This document shows, one piece after another, positions 18,161 to 25,583 of a stretch of 64,000 nt of DNA. Each line of letters starts with the position of its first letter. The stretch's first letter is position 1. Source of the stretch: Brachybacterium kimchii (GTDB lineage: Bacteria > Actinomycetota > Actinomycetes > Actinomycetales > Dermabacteraceae); the NCBI RefSeq assembly GCF_023373525.1, contig NZ_CP097218.1, positions 248,001 through 312,000 of the forward strand, written 5' to 3'. The position numbers and the translations under genes are program-made. Under the pieces are notes generated by a model that was given only the letters and a program-made list of their open reading frames with translations, had not been told where the DNA came from and made no database searches.

Positions 18161-18433
18161 ATGTCTTTCAAGGGAATGGATCCGGATCAGGCACGCGACG
18201 TCGCCAAGGAGGTGACCCAGGCCGGCGAGAAGATCAAGCAGGCCTTCGCCGACGTCGACGGGACCGTCCAGGGCATCGACTGGAAGGGGCCCGACGCGGA
18301 CACCTTCAAGGACGACTGGCGCAACTTCCAGTCGAGCGATGTCTCGAACATCGCGGAGCTGTTCAAGACCCACGGCGACAGCCTCTCGGACCAGGCCGAC
18401 GAGCAGGACCAGACCTCGAACTCGAACGCCTGA
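18161..18433 (+). CDS. WXG100 (ESAT-6-like) secreted protein 3
   Basis: A 90-residue WXG100 protein with Trp41-Lys42-Gly43 in IDWKGPDADTFKDDW and the start MSFKGMDPDQARDVAKE. The ribosome site GGGGAGAAAC is adequate. The C-terminal tail is Asp/Gln/Asn/Ser-rich. There is no T7SS box in the 105 bases before it, so it is probably read from the box-B promoter together with protein 2, a tandem pair like esxB/esxA. A convergent terminator stands 56 bases downstream. Confidence 0.92.
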   Translation: MSFKGMDPDQARDVAKEVTQAGEKIKQAFADVDGTVQGIDWKGPDADTFKDDWRNFQSSDVSNIAELFKTHGDSLSDQADEQDQTSNSNA

Positions 18434-18488
18434 GCCCCGAGGAGCAGGTGAGCACGGGCATCGCAGCCCCTCACCCTCCACGGAGACG

Positions 18489-18524
18489 ACGAGAACCCCC
18501 GGTCACACGACCGGGGGTTCTCGT
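18489..18524. terminator. Bidirectional terminator between WXG100 gene 3 and yajQ
   Basis: Perfect 16-bp inverted arms (18489-18504 and 18509-18524) around the loop ACAC, core AACCCCCGGTC/GACCGGGGGTT. It lies between convergent genes and can serve both. No long T tract is present on either side. Confidence 0.85.
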
Positions 18525-18585
18525 GCATGTGCGGAACGGCGATCGGGCGCGGCCGCTGCGCCCGGGCCCTCCCGCCCCGTGGATG

Positions 18586-19074
18586 TCAGCGGTAGTTGAC
18601 GAACTGGAGCGCGACGTCGAGGTCCTCGCCCTTGAGCAGGGCGATGACGGCCTGCAGGTCGTCGCGCTTCTTCGAGGAGACCCGCAGCTCGTCGCCCTGG
18701 ATCTGCGCCTTCACGCCCTTGGGGCCCTCGTCGCGGATGATCTTGGAGATCTTCTTGGCCTGCTCCGAGCTGATGCCCTCCTTGAGATCGGCGACCAGGC
18801 GCACGGTCTTCCCGGACTGGACGGGCTCGCCCACCTCGATGCTCTTCAGGGAGAGGCCGCGTCGCAGCAGCTTGGTCTGCAGCACGTCCAGCACCGCGCG
18901 CACGCGCTCGTCGGCGTTGGCGGTCATGACAATCTGCTCCCCGCTGAGCGCCACGGAGGCGTCGGTGCCGCGGAAGTCGTAGCGCTGGGAGACCTCCTTC
19001 GCCGCCTGGTTGACGGCGTTGTCCACCTCCTGGCGATCGAGCTTGCTGACGATGTCGAACGACGAATCGGCCAT
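18586..19074 (-). CDS. yajQ: YajQ family nucleotide-binding protein
   Basis: This 162-residue protein matches the YajQ/DUF520 family over its full usual length. The start [10 protein letters not shown], the DFRGTDAS motif, the [10 protein letters not shown] segment and the C-terminal end [10 protein letters not shown] are all typical. Family members have two ferredoxin-like domains and bind nucleotides; a Xanthomonas homologue binds cyclic di-GMP and a transcription factor. The role in this organism is unknown. The ATG has AGGAGG nearby upstream on the minus strand. The gene converges on the WXG100 cluster and is transcribed alone. Confidence 0.93.
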   Translation of the reverse strand: MADSSFDIVSKLDRQEVDNAVNQAAKEVSQRYDFRGTDASVALSGEQIVMTANADERVRAVLDVLQTKLLRRGLSLKSIEVGEPVQSGKTVRLVADLKEGISSEQAKKISKIIRDEGPKGVKAQIQGDELRVSSKKRDDLQAVIALLKGEDLDVALQFVNYR

Positions 19075-19159
19075 CTGCTGTCCTCCTGTGGGGATGGGGC
19101 GATGTAACTGCTGGTCAGAACGCTGTGAGGAGCGTCATGCACGGTGAGGGCCCATCTGG

Positions 19160-19189
19160 TTGGCCCTGCTCCTGCGCGCCCAGTATGCT
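19160..19189 (+). promoter_or_regulatory. Promoter of tRNA-Tyr
   Basis: TTGGCC (19160-19165), an 18-bp spacer and TATGCT (19184-19189) form a sigma-70-like promoter about 60 bases before the tRNA-Tyr gene. Confidence 0.6.
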
Positions 19190-19248
19190 AGTCCAGGTCC
19201 ACGAGCGAACGAGGTCGAGAGGCTCTCTTCCGCACATGGATCGGACTC

Positions 19249-19330
19249 GGCAGGTTACCCAAGCGGCCAAAGGGATCTGACTGTAAATCAGCTGGCATTG
19301 CCTTCGGGGGTTCGAATCCCTCACCTGCCA
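19249..19330 (+). tRNA. tRNA-Tyr (GTA)
   Basis: Acceptor arms GGCAGGT and ACCTGCC pair perfectly with discriminator A. The anticodon loop CTGTAAA gives anticodon GTA. A long variable arm, expected for bacterial tRNA-Tyr, and the T loop GGTTCGAATCC are present. CCA is not encoded. Confidence 0.97.
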
Positions 19331-19380
19331 CGCCGAGGATCACCACCGTGTGATTCCAGGCACCGAGTTCCACCAGCGGT

Positions 19381-19409
19381 TTGCTCGCCGAGCGGGCCGC
19401 CGGTAAAGT
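19381..19409 (+). promoter_or_regulatory. Promoter of tRNA-Thr
   Basis: TTGCTC (19381-19386), an exact 17-bp spacer and TAAAGT (19404-19409) lie 11 bases before tRNA-Thr. It probably serves tRNA-Thr and tRNA-Met and may extend to rpmG. Confidence 0.65.
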
Positions 19410-19420
19410 TCTCGGGGCTT

Positions 19421-19493
19421 GCCCTGATAGCTCAGTCGGCAGAGCATCTCCATGGTAAGGAGAAGGTCAAGGGTTCGATTCCCTTTCAGGGCT
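19421..19493 (+). tRNA. tRNA-Thr (GGT)
   Basis: GCCCTGA pairs with TCAGGGC, discriminator T. The anticodon arm TCTCC-ATGGTAA-GGAGA gives GGT. The D arm GCTCAGTCGGCAGAGC and T loop GGTTCGATTCC are standard. The CCA tail is not encoded. Confidence 0.97.
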
Positions 19494-19505
19494 CTGATGG
19501 ATGGT

Positions 19506-19533
19506 CGGCCCGGTCTCGGAAGAGATCGGGCCG
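19506..19533 (+). other. Hairpin between tRNA-Thr and tRNA-Met
   Basis: A 12-bp stem with one G-T pair (19506-19517 with 19522-19533) is closed by a GGAA tetraloop. It could be a processing signal in the tRNA precursor or a partial terminator. Confidence 0.5.
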
Positions 19534-19546
19534 TTCCATCGATCGC

Positions 19547-19623
19547 GCCGGGGTAGCTCAGACGGTCAGAGCGCACGACTCATAATCGTGAGGTCGCGGG
19601 TTCGATCCCCGCCCTCGGTACCA
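19547..19623 (+). tRNA. tRNA-Met (CAT), elongator type, CCA encoded
   Basis: The acceptor stem GCCGGGG/CCTCGGT has two G-T pairs, one of them the first pair. The anticodon arm CACGA-CTCATAA-TCGTG gives CAT. The T arm is GCGGGTTCGATCCCCGC. Unlike the other two tRNAs here it encodes its CCA end. It lacks the GGG-CCC anticodon stem pairs of initiator tRNA, so it is the elongator or, less likely, an Ile2 type. Confidence 0.9.
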
Positions 19624-19710
19624 CGCCGGCCCCGCCGGAGTGCACGAACGCAGCCCCCATCGCGGGGACCACGTGGCGCGGCAGACGCGCCTTGGAGAAA
19701 GAGGCGAACC

Positions 19711-19881
19711 ATGGCGAGCAAGAGCTCGGACGTGCGTCCCAAGATCACCATGGCCTGCACCGAGTGCAAGGCGCGGAACTACATCACCAAGAAGAACCGT
19801 CGGAACACCCCCGACCGTCTCGAGCTGTCGAAGTTCTGCCCCACCTGCGGCAAGCAGACCGCGCACCGCGAGACCCGCTGA
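19711..19881 (+). CDS. rpmG: 50S ribosomal protein L33, zinc-binding type
   Basis: The 56-residue protein begins at ATG 19711. It has the L33 core [18 protein letters not shown] and FCPTCGKQT; the two CxxC pairs mark the zinc-containing form. The position after tRNA-Thr and tRNA-Met and before the hadA-like gene matches the mycobacterial rpmG2 neighbourhood (established synteny). A perfect-stem terminator 28 bases after the stop suggests it is transcribed mostly on its own or with the tRNAs. Confidence 0.97.
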   Translation: MASKSSDVRPKITMACTECKARNYITKKNRRNTPDRLELSKFCPTCGKQTAHRETR

Positions 19882-19908
19882 ACGGTCCGCGTGCGACGCA
19901 CGCTTCAC

Positions 19909-19945
19909 GACGAGAGCCACCCGGCGCTGCCGGGTGGCTCTCGTC
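19909..19945 (+). terminator. Terminator after rpmG
   Basis: Perfect 16-bp arms (19909-19924 and 19930-19945), loop CGCTG, stem core GAGCCACCCGG/CCGGGTGGCTC. No T tract follows. Confidence 0.85.
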
Positions 19946-20054
19946 ATGTCCGGGGGCGGACGCGGGACAGTGGCAGGATGGTTCCGCAGTTCCCGTCGGG
20001 CCCCTCAGCCCTGACGATCCCGTCCGTCCCGTCCGCCCTTCCAGGAGTGCACCG

Positions 20055-20504
20055 ATGACATCCACGCCGGACCCGGCCTTCGCCGGCCGCACCTATCCCA
20101 GCGGCCCCGTCCACGTCGTCTCCGGCGCGAAGATCGCCGAGCTCGCGCGGGCCACGGGCGCCACCGACCCGGTGCACACCGATGATGCCGCCGCCCGTGC
20201 CGCGGGATTCGCCGGCGTCGTGGCGACGCCGACGTTCCTGGTCTCCCTGGCGCAGTCCGCCGAGACCGCCTACATCGAGGACCCCGAGGCGGGCATCGAC
20301 TTCTCGCGCGTCGTCCACGGTGAGGAGGGCTTCGAGCTCCACCGTCCCGTGGTCGCGGGCGACCGCCTGATCCCCACCCTCACCGTCGAGTCGGTCCGCG
20401 CCGCGGGCGGGCACTCCATGATCACCACCCGCGTGGACGTGGCCGACGAGGGCGGCAGCGCCGTCGCCGCCGTCCGCTCCGTCATCGTCGTGCGCGGCGA
20501 GTGA
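20055..20504 (+). CDS. HadA-like MaoC/hotdog dehydratase subunit
   Basis: ATG 20055 starts the recognisable protein, 149 residues. It is a single hotdog domain of the FAS1-dehydratase/HadA type with a conserved RTYPSGPVHVVSGAKIAELARA start and an ATPTFLVSLAQ helix. HadA is the substrate-binding partner of a (3R)-hydroxyacyl-ACP dehydratase, and the gene after it encodes the catalytic partner. In mycobacteria hadAB(C) work in mycolate elongation by FAS-II. This lineage is not expected to make mycolates, so the substrate here is uncertain. The pair lies directly upstream of murB, as in many actinobacteria. Confidence 0.85.
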   Translation: MTSTPDPAFAGRTYPSGPVHVVSGAKIAELARATGATDPVHTDDAAARAAGFAGVVATPTFLVSLAQSAETAYIEDPEAGIDFSRVVHGEEGFELHRPVVAGDRLIPTLTVESVRAAGGHSMITTRVDVADEGGSAVAAVRSVIVVRGE

Positions 20505-20521
20505 GCGCAGGAAGGAACGCC

Positions 20522-21055
20522 ATGACCAGCACCTCCAGCACCTCCAGCTCCCCGAGTGCACCGCGCGGTGGCGCCGCGGGCCCCGCGCTGCGGCTCGATG
20601 ACCTGGCCAAGGGTCAGGAGCTCGCGCGGCGCGAGTACCCGATCTCGCGCGACACCCTGGTGCGCTACGCGGGCGCCTCGGGCGACTTCAACCCCATCCA
20701 CTACAACGACGCCTTCGCGACGCAGGTGGGCCTTCCCGGGGTCATCGCCCACGGCATGCTGACGATGGGCACGGCGATGAGCGCCGTGCTGGACGTCGTC
20801 GGCGACCCCACCGCGGTGCGCGCGTGCGCGACCCGATTCACCAAGCCCGTCGAGGTGCCCGCGCTCGAGCCGACGACCCTGAGCGTGGTCGTCACCGTGC
20901 GCGGGGTCGACGCGGAGGCGGGCACGGCGGAGCTCGACGTCACCGCCGAGGCCGGCGGCGCGAAGGTGCTCGGCCGCGCCCGGGCGACCGTCGCCCTGGC
21001 GCCGCGCTCCGCGGACGGCGGGACCGCGGCCGCCGGTTCGGAGCCGACGGCGTGA
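20522..21055 (+). CDS. HadB-like MaoC dehydratase, catalytic subunit
   Basis: ATG 20522 is preferred because AGGAAGG precedes it; a GTG at 20501 overlapping the hadA-like stop would add seven residues. The 177-residue protein carries the hydratase 2 motif YAGASGDFNPIHYNDAFA, in which the Asp and His are the catalytic pair, plus the GVIAHGMLTMG helix. It should pair with the HadA-like protein to dehydrate 3-hydroxyacyl thioesters. Ser/Thr/Pro-rich tails flank the domain. Its stop overlaps the murB start by four bases, indicating coupled translation with a cell-wall gene. Confidence 0.88.
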   Translation: MTSTSSTSSSPSAPRGGAAGPALRLDDLAKGQELARREYPISRDTLVRYAGASGDFNPIHYNDAFATQVGLPGVIAHGMLTMGTAMSAVLDVVGDPTAVRACATRFTKPVEVPALEPTTLSVVVTVRGVDAEAGTAELDVTAEAGGAKVLGRARATVALAPRSADGGTAAAGSEPTA

Positions 21056-22179
21056 ACCTCTCCGAGCTCACCACGCTGCGAGTGGGCGGGCGCATCCGCA
21101 CGCTCGTCGAGGCGCGCACCGACCAGGAGGTCATCGACGCGGTCCGCGCGGCCGACGACGCGGGGGAGACCCTGCTCGTGCTCGGCGGCGGCTCGAACTT
21201 CCTGCCGTCGGACGAGCCCTTCGACGGCACCGTGGTGCTGCTGCGCGACCCCGAGCAGCCACCCGTCCTCGACGCGACCTGCGACATCGTCCCGTCGGGC
21301 GAACCGGACGCGACGCCCGCCGACCCCGCGGAGCTCACCCCTCTCGAGCCCAGCTGCGGGGGAGCCCTCGCCGAGCACTTCGCCGGAGTGTCCTGGGACC
21401 GGGCGGTCGCCTACGCCGTCGCCCGCGGCATGATCGGCATCGAGGCGCTCTCGGGGATCCCGGGCTGCGTGGGCGCCACGCCCATCCAGAACGTCGGCGC
21501 CTACGGCCAGGAGGTGGCCGACACGATCACCCGCGTGCGGACCTGGGACCGCGAGGATCGCAGGGTGCGCACCTTCTATGCGGCCGACTGCGGCTTCGGC
21601 TACCGCACCTCCGTCTTCAAGCGCACTCCCTACGCCGGCCCCGTCGCCTCCCCGACCGGCCGGTACGTGGTGCTCTCGGTGAGCTTCCAGCACCGGGTGG
21701 GGGAGATGTCCGAGCCGATCCGCTACGGCCAGCTCGCCCAGCACCTGGGCGTCGAGGTCGGGGGCCGGGTGCCGATGGCGCGCGTGCGCGAGGCGGTCCT
21801 CGCGATCCGCGCCTCCAAGGGCATGGTCCTGGACGCCGCCGATCACGACACCTGGAGCGCCGGCAGCTTCTTCACCAACCCCCTCCTCGCGCCGGAGCAG
21901 GCAGCGACCCTCCCCGAGGACGCGCCGCGCTTCCCCGCGGAGGGAGATCGCGTGAAGTCGAGCGCGGCATGGCTCATCAGCCATGCCGGATTCGACCGCG
22001 GCTTCTCCGTCGGCCCCCGGGCGAGCCTGTCCACGAAGCATTCGCTGGCCCTGACCAACCGGGGCGACGCCCATGCGGTGGACATCGCGGAGCTCGCCCG
22101 CGCCGTGCGCGACGGCGTCGAGGACGCGTTCGGGGTGCGGCTCGAGCCCGAGCCCGTCCGCTGGGGAGTGGACATCTGA
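21052..22179 (+). CDS. murB: UDP-N-acetylenolpyruvoylglucosamine reductase
   Basis: GTG 21052 overlaps the previous stop and starts a 375-residue MurB. This FAD enzyme reduces UDP-GlcNAc-enolpyruvate to UDP-MurNAc in peptidoglycan precursor synthesis. Visible motifs are LTTLRVGG at the start, the FAD-binding VLGGGSNFLPSDE, IPGCVGATPIQNVGAYGQEV, GYRTSVFK, and the proton-donor serine in WSAGSFFTNPL. An insertion of about 40 residues rich in Pro, Asp and Glu separates the FAD motif from the rest of that domain. The gene is coupled to the dehydratase pair, an arrangement known in other actinobacteria. Confidence 0.95.
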   Translation: MNLSELTTLRVGGRIRTLVEARTDQEVIDAVRAADDAGETLLVLGGGSNFLPSDEPFDGTVVLLRDPEQPPVLDATCDIVPSGEPDATPADPAELTPLEPSCGGALAEHFAGVSWDRAVAYAVARGMIGIEALSGIPGCVGATPIQNVGAYGQEVADTITRVRTWDREDRRVRTFYAADCGFGYRTSVFKRTPYAGPVASPTGRYVVLSVSFQHRVGEMSEPIRYGQLAQHLGVEVGGRVPMARVREAVLAIRASKGMVLDAADHDTWSAGSFFTNPLLAPEQAATLPEDAPRFPAEGDRVKSSAAWLISHAGFDRGFSVGPRASLSTKHSLALTNRGDAHAVDIAELARAVRDGVEDAFGVRLEPEPVRWGVDI

Positions 22180-22241
22180 GGAGGTTCCCGGGCCTCCGCG
22201 GCCGCAGTGGACACGCGCCGCGTCGCGGGGCCCCGCGCGCC

Positions 22242-22247
22242 TAGGAT
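22242..22247 (+). promoter_or_regulatory. Possible -10 box of glyA
   Basis: TAGGAT lies about 100 bases before the glyA start in an otherwise featureless GC-rich spacer. No matching -35 is seen at normal spacing, and no riboswitch-like structure is evident. Confidence 0.35.
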
Positions 22248-22347
22248 GGACGCGCGGTCCCGCGTCGCCCGACGGCCGGCCCCGCACCCCGGCACCCGTC
22301 CACGACCCGTCGCCGATCCCCGCGTGCGACACCGCCCAGGAGGCCCA

Positions 22348-23616
22348 GTGAACGTCCTCGACCAGTCCATCGCCGACCTCGACCCCGACATCGCGCGGGT
22401 CCTGGACCGGGAGCTCGACCGCCAGCGCGGCACGCTCGAGATGATCGCCTCGGAGAACTTCGTCCCCCGCGCCGTGCTGCAGGCGCAGGGCTCGGTGCTC
22501 ACCAACAAGTACGCCGAGGGCTACCCGGGTCGCCGCTACTACGGCGGCTGCGAGGAGGTGGACGTCGCCGAGGAGATCGCGATCGAGCGCGCCAAGAGCC
22601 TGTTCGGCGCCGACCACGCGAACGTCCAGCCCCACTCCGGCGCCACCGCGAACGCCGCGGTCATGCACGCCCTCGCGCGTGCGGGAGACACGCTGATGGG
22701 GCTCTCCCTCGCCCACGGCGGCCACCTCACGCACGGCATGAAGATCAACTTCTCCGGCCGCCTCTACGACATCGCCGCCTACGAGCTGGACCCCGCGACG
22801 GGCCGGATCGACATGGACAAAGTGCGCGAGCTCGCCCTGGAGACCCACCCCAAGGTGATCTGCGCCGGCTGGTCGGCCTACCCCCGCCACCTGGACTTCG
22901 AGGCCTTCCGCTCGATCGCGGACGAGGTCGGGGCGTCGCTCTGGGTGGACATGGCGCACTTCGCGGGCCTGGTCGCCGCCGACCTGCACCCGAGCCCCGT
23001 GCCCTTCGCCGACGTCACCTCGACCACGATCCACAAGACGATCGGCGGCCCCCGCTCCGGCATGATCCTCTCGACCCAGGACTGGGCGAAGAAGATCGAC
23101 TCCGCCGTGTTCCCCGGCCAGCAGGGCGGCCCGCTCATGCACGTGATCGCCGCGAAGGCCGTCGCGCTCAAGATCGCCGCGGGCGAGGACTTCGTGGACC
23201 GCCAGCGGCGCACCCTCGAGGGCGCGCAGATCCTCGCGGATCGACTGCAGGCGGCCGACGCCGCCGCGGCCGGCGTCAAGGTGCTCTCCGGCGGCACCGA
23301 CGTGCACCTCGTGCTCGTGGACCTCGTCGACTCCCAGCTCGACGGTCAGCAGGCCGAGGACCGCCTCCACGAGGTCGGCATCACCGTGAACCGCAACGCG
23401 GTCCCGAACGACCCGCGCCCGCCGCGCGTGACCTCCGGCCTGCGCATCGGCACCCCGGCGCTCGCCACCCGCGGCTTCGGCAAGGACGAGTTCACCGAGA
23501 TCGCCGACGTCATCGCCCTGGCGCTCCAGGACGCGCCCGACGTCGAGGCGCTGCGCGCCCGCACCCGCGCGCTCACCGAGAAGAAGCCCCTGTACGCGGG
23601 GCTTCAGCAGTACTGA
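22348..23616 (+). CDS. glyA: Serine hydroxymethyltransferase
   Basis: GTG 22348 has CAGGAGG four bases ahead and starts a 422-residue PLP enzyme that interconverts serine and glycine while charging tetrahydrofolate with a one-carbon unit. Conserved elements: [39 protein letters not shown], and [12 protein letters not shown] with the PLP lysine at 230. Length and motif order match the family. The next gene, folD, uses the product 5,10-methylene-tetrahydrofolate, so the two form a one-carbon module. Confidence 0.98.
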   Translation: MNVLDQSIADLDPDIARVLDRELDRQRGTLEMIASENFVPRAVLQAQGSVLTNKYAEGYPGRRYYGGCEEVDVAEEIAIERAKSLFGADHANVQPHSGATANAAVMHALARAGDTLMGLSLAHGGHLTHGMKINFSGRLYDIAAYELDPATGRIDMDKVRELALETHPKVICAGWSAYPRHLDFEAFRSIADEVGASLWVDMAHFAGLVAADLHPSPVPFADVTSTTIHKTIGGPRSGMILSTQDWAKKIDSAVFPGQQGGPLMHVIAAKAVALKIAAGEDFVDRQRRTLEGAQILADRLQAADAAAAGVKVLSGGTDVHLVLVDLVDSQLDGQQAEDRLHEVGITVNRNAVPNDPRPPRVTSGLRIGTPALATRGFGKDEFTEIADVIALALQDAPDVEALRARTRALTEKKPLYAGLQQY

Positions 23617-23743
23617 GACCGCCGGGCCGCTCGCGAGCAGATGCCGCGGGCGGCCCCGTGGTGCCCGCCCCGCACACCAGCAGCCACCGCACGCACCTCC
23701 GCGTGCCGCCCGCATGCCGCCGTGCATGCAGCGAGGAGTCCGC

Positions 23744-24643
23744 ATGACCGCACAGACGCTCGACGGCCGCGCCACGGCCAAGGAGATCACCCAGGAGCTC
23801 GCCGAGCGGGTGGCCGCGCTCAAGGAACGCGGCATCACCCCCGGGATCGCGACCGTGCTGGTGGGCGATGACCCGGGGTCCAAGCTCTACGTCGGCATGA
23901 AGCACCGCCGCTCCGAGGCGATCGGCATGAACTCGATCCAGATCGAACTTCCCGCGAGCGCCACCCAGGAGGAGGTCGAGGAGGTCGTCGACCGCCTGAA
24001 CGCGGACCCCGCGTGCCACGGCTTCATCGTGCAGCTGCCGCTTCCCGACCACCTCGACACCGACGCGATCCTGGAGCGCATCGACCCCGACAAGGACGCC
24101 GACGGCCTGCACCCCACGAACCTGGGGCGTCTGGTGCTCAACGTCAACGCGCCCATCACCTCGCCGCTGCCCTGCACGCCGCGCGCAGCGATCGAGCTCC
24201 TGCTGCGCCACGACGTCGACCTCAAGGGCAAGGACGTGGTGGTCGTGGGCCGCGGCGTGACCATCGGACGCTCGATCGGGCTGATCCTCACCCGCCGCGC
24301 GATCAACGCGACCGTCACCCTCACCCACACCGGGACCACGGACCTCTCCTCGCACCTGCGTCGGGCCGACGTCATCGTCGCCGCCGCGGGCGTCAAGCAC
24401 CTCGTGCGCGCCGAGGACGTCAAGCCGGGCGCGGCCGTCCTCGACGTGGGCGTCACCCGCGGGGAGAAGATTCCCGAGACCGGGAAGTACAAGGTGCACG
24501 GCGACGTCGCACCGGACGTCGTCGAGGTCGCGGGGCATCTCTCGCCGAACCCCGGCGGGGTCGGCCCGATGACCGTCGCCCTGCTGATGACCAACGTGGT
24601 CGAGGCGGCCGAGCGTGCTGAGGGGATCGCGCCGGGCGCCTGA
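23744..24643 (+). CDS. folD: Methylenetetrahydrofolate dehydrogenase / cyclohydrolase
   Basis: ATG 23744 (GAGGAG upstream) gives 299 residues. FolD oxidises 5,10-methylene-THF and hydrolyses the methenyl form to 10-formyl-THF for purine and initiator fMet synthesis. Motifs: [17 protein letters not shown] with the catalytic Lys of YVxx[28 protein letters not shown] and the nucleotide-binding [14 protein letters not shown]. The gene follows glyA by 127 bases. A very long hairpin downstream both ends this unit and holds the T7SS box of the next promoter. Confidence 0.97.
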   Translation: MTAQTLDGRATAKEITQELAERVAALKERGITPGIATVLVGDDPGSKLYVGMKHRRSEAIGMNSIQIELPASATQEEVEEVVDRLNADPACHGFIVQLPLPDHLDTDAILERIDPDKDADGLHPTNLGRLVLNVNAPITSPLPCTPRAAIELLLRHDVDLKGKDVVVVGRGVTIGRSIGLILTRRAINATVTLTHTGTTDLSSHLRRADVIVAAAGVKHLVRAEDVKPGAAVLDVGVTRGEKIPETGKYKVHGDVAPDVVEVAGHLSPNPGGVGPMTVALLMTNVVEAAERAEGIAPGA

Positions 24644-24682
24644 CAGGCCACATCGCGGCGGCGACGCGAAGCACGTGCGAGC

Positions 24683-24724
24683 GCGGGCGGGTCGATGGGG
24701 AGAAGTCCCCATCGACCCGCCCGC
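24683..24724. terminator. 19-bp perfect hairpin after folD, overlapping T7SS box C
   Basis: Perfect 19-bp arms at 24683-24701 and 24706-24724 flank the loop GAAG. As RNA this is an extremely stable hairpin 39 bases after the folD stop and probably ends the folD transcript. Its inner 20 bp are exactly T7SS box C, so one sequence may serve as terminator and operator. Confidence 0.65.
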
Positions 24725-24740
24725 TCCTCGTTCCTAGTGT
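24694..24740 (+). promoter_or_regulatory. T7SS box C and -10 of the effector operon
   Basis: Box C, GATGGGGAGAAGTCCCCATC, is a perfect 8-bp-arm palindrome at 24694-24713. The -10 element TAGTGT is at 24735-24740, again after exactly 21 bp. Read on the opposite strand, boxes A and B agree with it at 16 of 20 positions. The expected leader is about 36 bases. Confidence 0.6.
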
Positions 24741-24782
24741 GGGAGCGAAGCCCGTCGCCGCGACGGGCGGGAGGGAGGCACC

Positions 24783-25583
24783 ATGGCCGAGGGAGCTGTC
24801 CTGGAGACTCCCGCTCGCAGTGTCGGGCCAGAGCCCCCTGCATGGCCGCGGACGCTGCGCGGCGATCCGAGCATCGATGCCGGCACCGAGGTGCAGGCGC
24901 TGCTGGATGCTTCCGCCGAGGAGCTGCTCGAGCTCGTCCGCACCGCGCGCGTGATGCTGCGGACGACCGCGGTCGACGGGGCCCGCACCCTCCACTCCCG
25001 GATCGCCCTGGCCCCGGGCGTGGCGATCAGCTGCCTCCACGAGGACCACGACGATCGACCGGGACCGATGCTGCACCTGCGCGTGCGCACCGGGGACCAC
25101 ATGCTCGCGGGGATGCTCGCGGGCATGCCCGATGCCCCCGAGCTGCGAGCCGCCCCGCGGATCGCCGACCCGACCCGGCCCTGGCACGTGCTCACACCCG
25201 AGCAGCTGGAGATTCTCGCCCGGGCGGCGCCGCTCCACCCGGACGAACCGGACGTGCGCGGAGTCGGCGGCGACGACGATCTCGTCGACGCGCTCTGCCA
25301 CGAGCGCGTCCGGGTGACGGCCGCCCTCCACGTCCGCGATGCCTCCCGCACTGAGCTCGTGACCGGCTGGAACGGGCTCTGGGTGCTCGGAGAGCGCGCC
25401 CTCCACGCGCTGCGCGTGAGCACTGGGTCCCATGAGATGGCACTTCGGCGCGTCGTCCCCGGCGACATCGCCTACGAGCTGACCACGCGCACCGCGGCCG
25501 CGTTCCACACGCTCGGTGCTCTCGAGCGCGAGCGGGCCGAACTCGGAGCGGGCACGGCGGCGGGGGACGGGAGTCGGCGATGA
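24783..25583 (+). CDS. Unknown protein paired with the WXG100-lipase effector
   Basis: I do not recognise this 266-residue protein. It has no signal peptide, membrane helix or known catalytic motif. It reads as mixed alpha/beta: a helix near 35-60 (LLDASAEELLELVRTARVML), beta-rich segments, HVLTPEQLEILARA near 140, and a C-terminal half ending in a basic/acidic helix. The ribosome site GGGAGGGAGG is strong. The stop overlaps the start of the WXG100-lipase gene (ATGA), and box C precedes it, so it is expressed with an effector of the T7SS. It could be a secretion chaperone (the size resembles EspG-type proteins), an adaptor or an immunity protein. None of these is shown by sequence. Confidence 0.75.
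   Translation: MAEGAVLETPARSVGPEPPAWPRTLRGDPSIDAGTEVQALLDASAEELLELVRTARVMLRTTAVDGARTLHSRIALAPGVAISCLHEDHDDRPGPMLHLRVRTGDHMLAGMLAGMPDAPELRAAPRIADPTRPWHVLTPEQLEILARAAPLHPDEPDVRGVGGDDDLVDALCHERVRVTAALHVRDASRTELVTGWNGLWVLGERALHALRVSTGSHEMALRRVVPGDIAYELTTRTAAAFHTLGALERERAELGAGTAAGDGSRR

Noticed and set aside
19081-19115. ATGGGG near the yajQ start resembling half a T7SS box
   Set aside because: The second arm is absent and yajQ has no link to secretion.
22180-22347. A glycine riboswitch before glyA
   Set aside because: The spacer lacks the conserved tandem aptamer core and is too short for two aptamers.
20701-23883. A minus-strand open frame across hadB-like, murB and glyA
   Set aside because: Shadow of three well-supported genes with intact active-site motifs.
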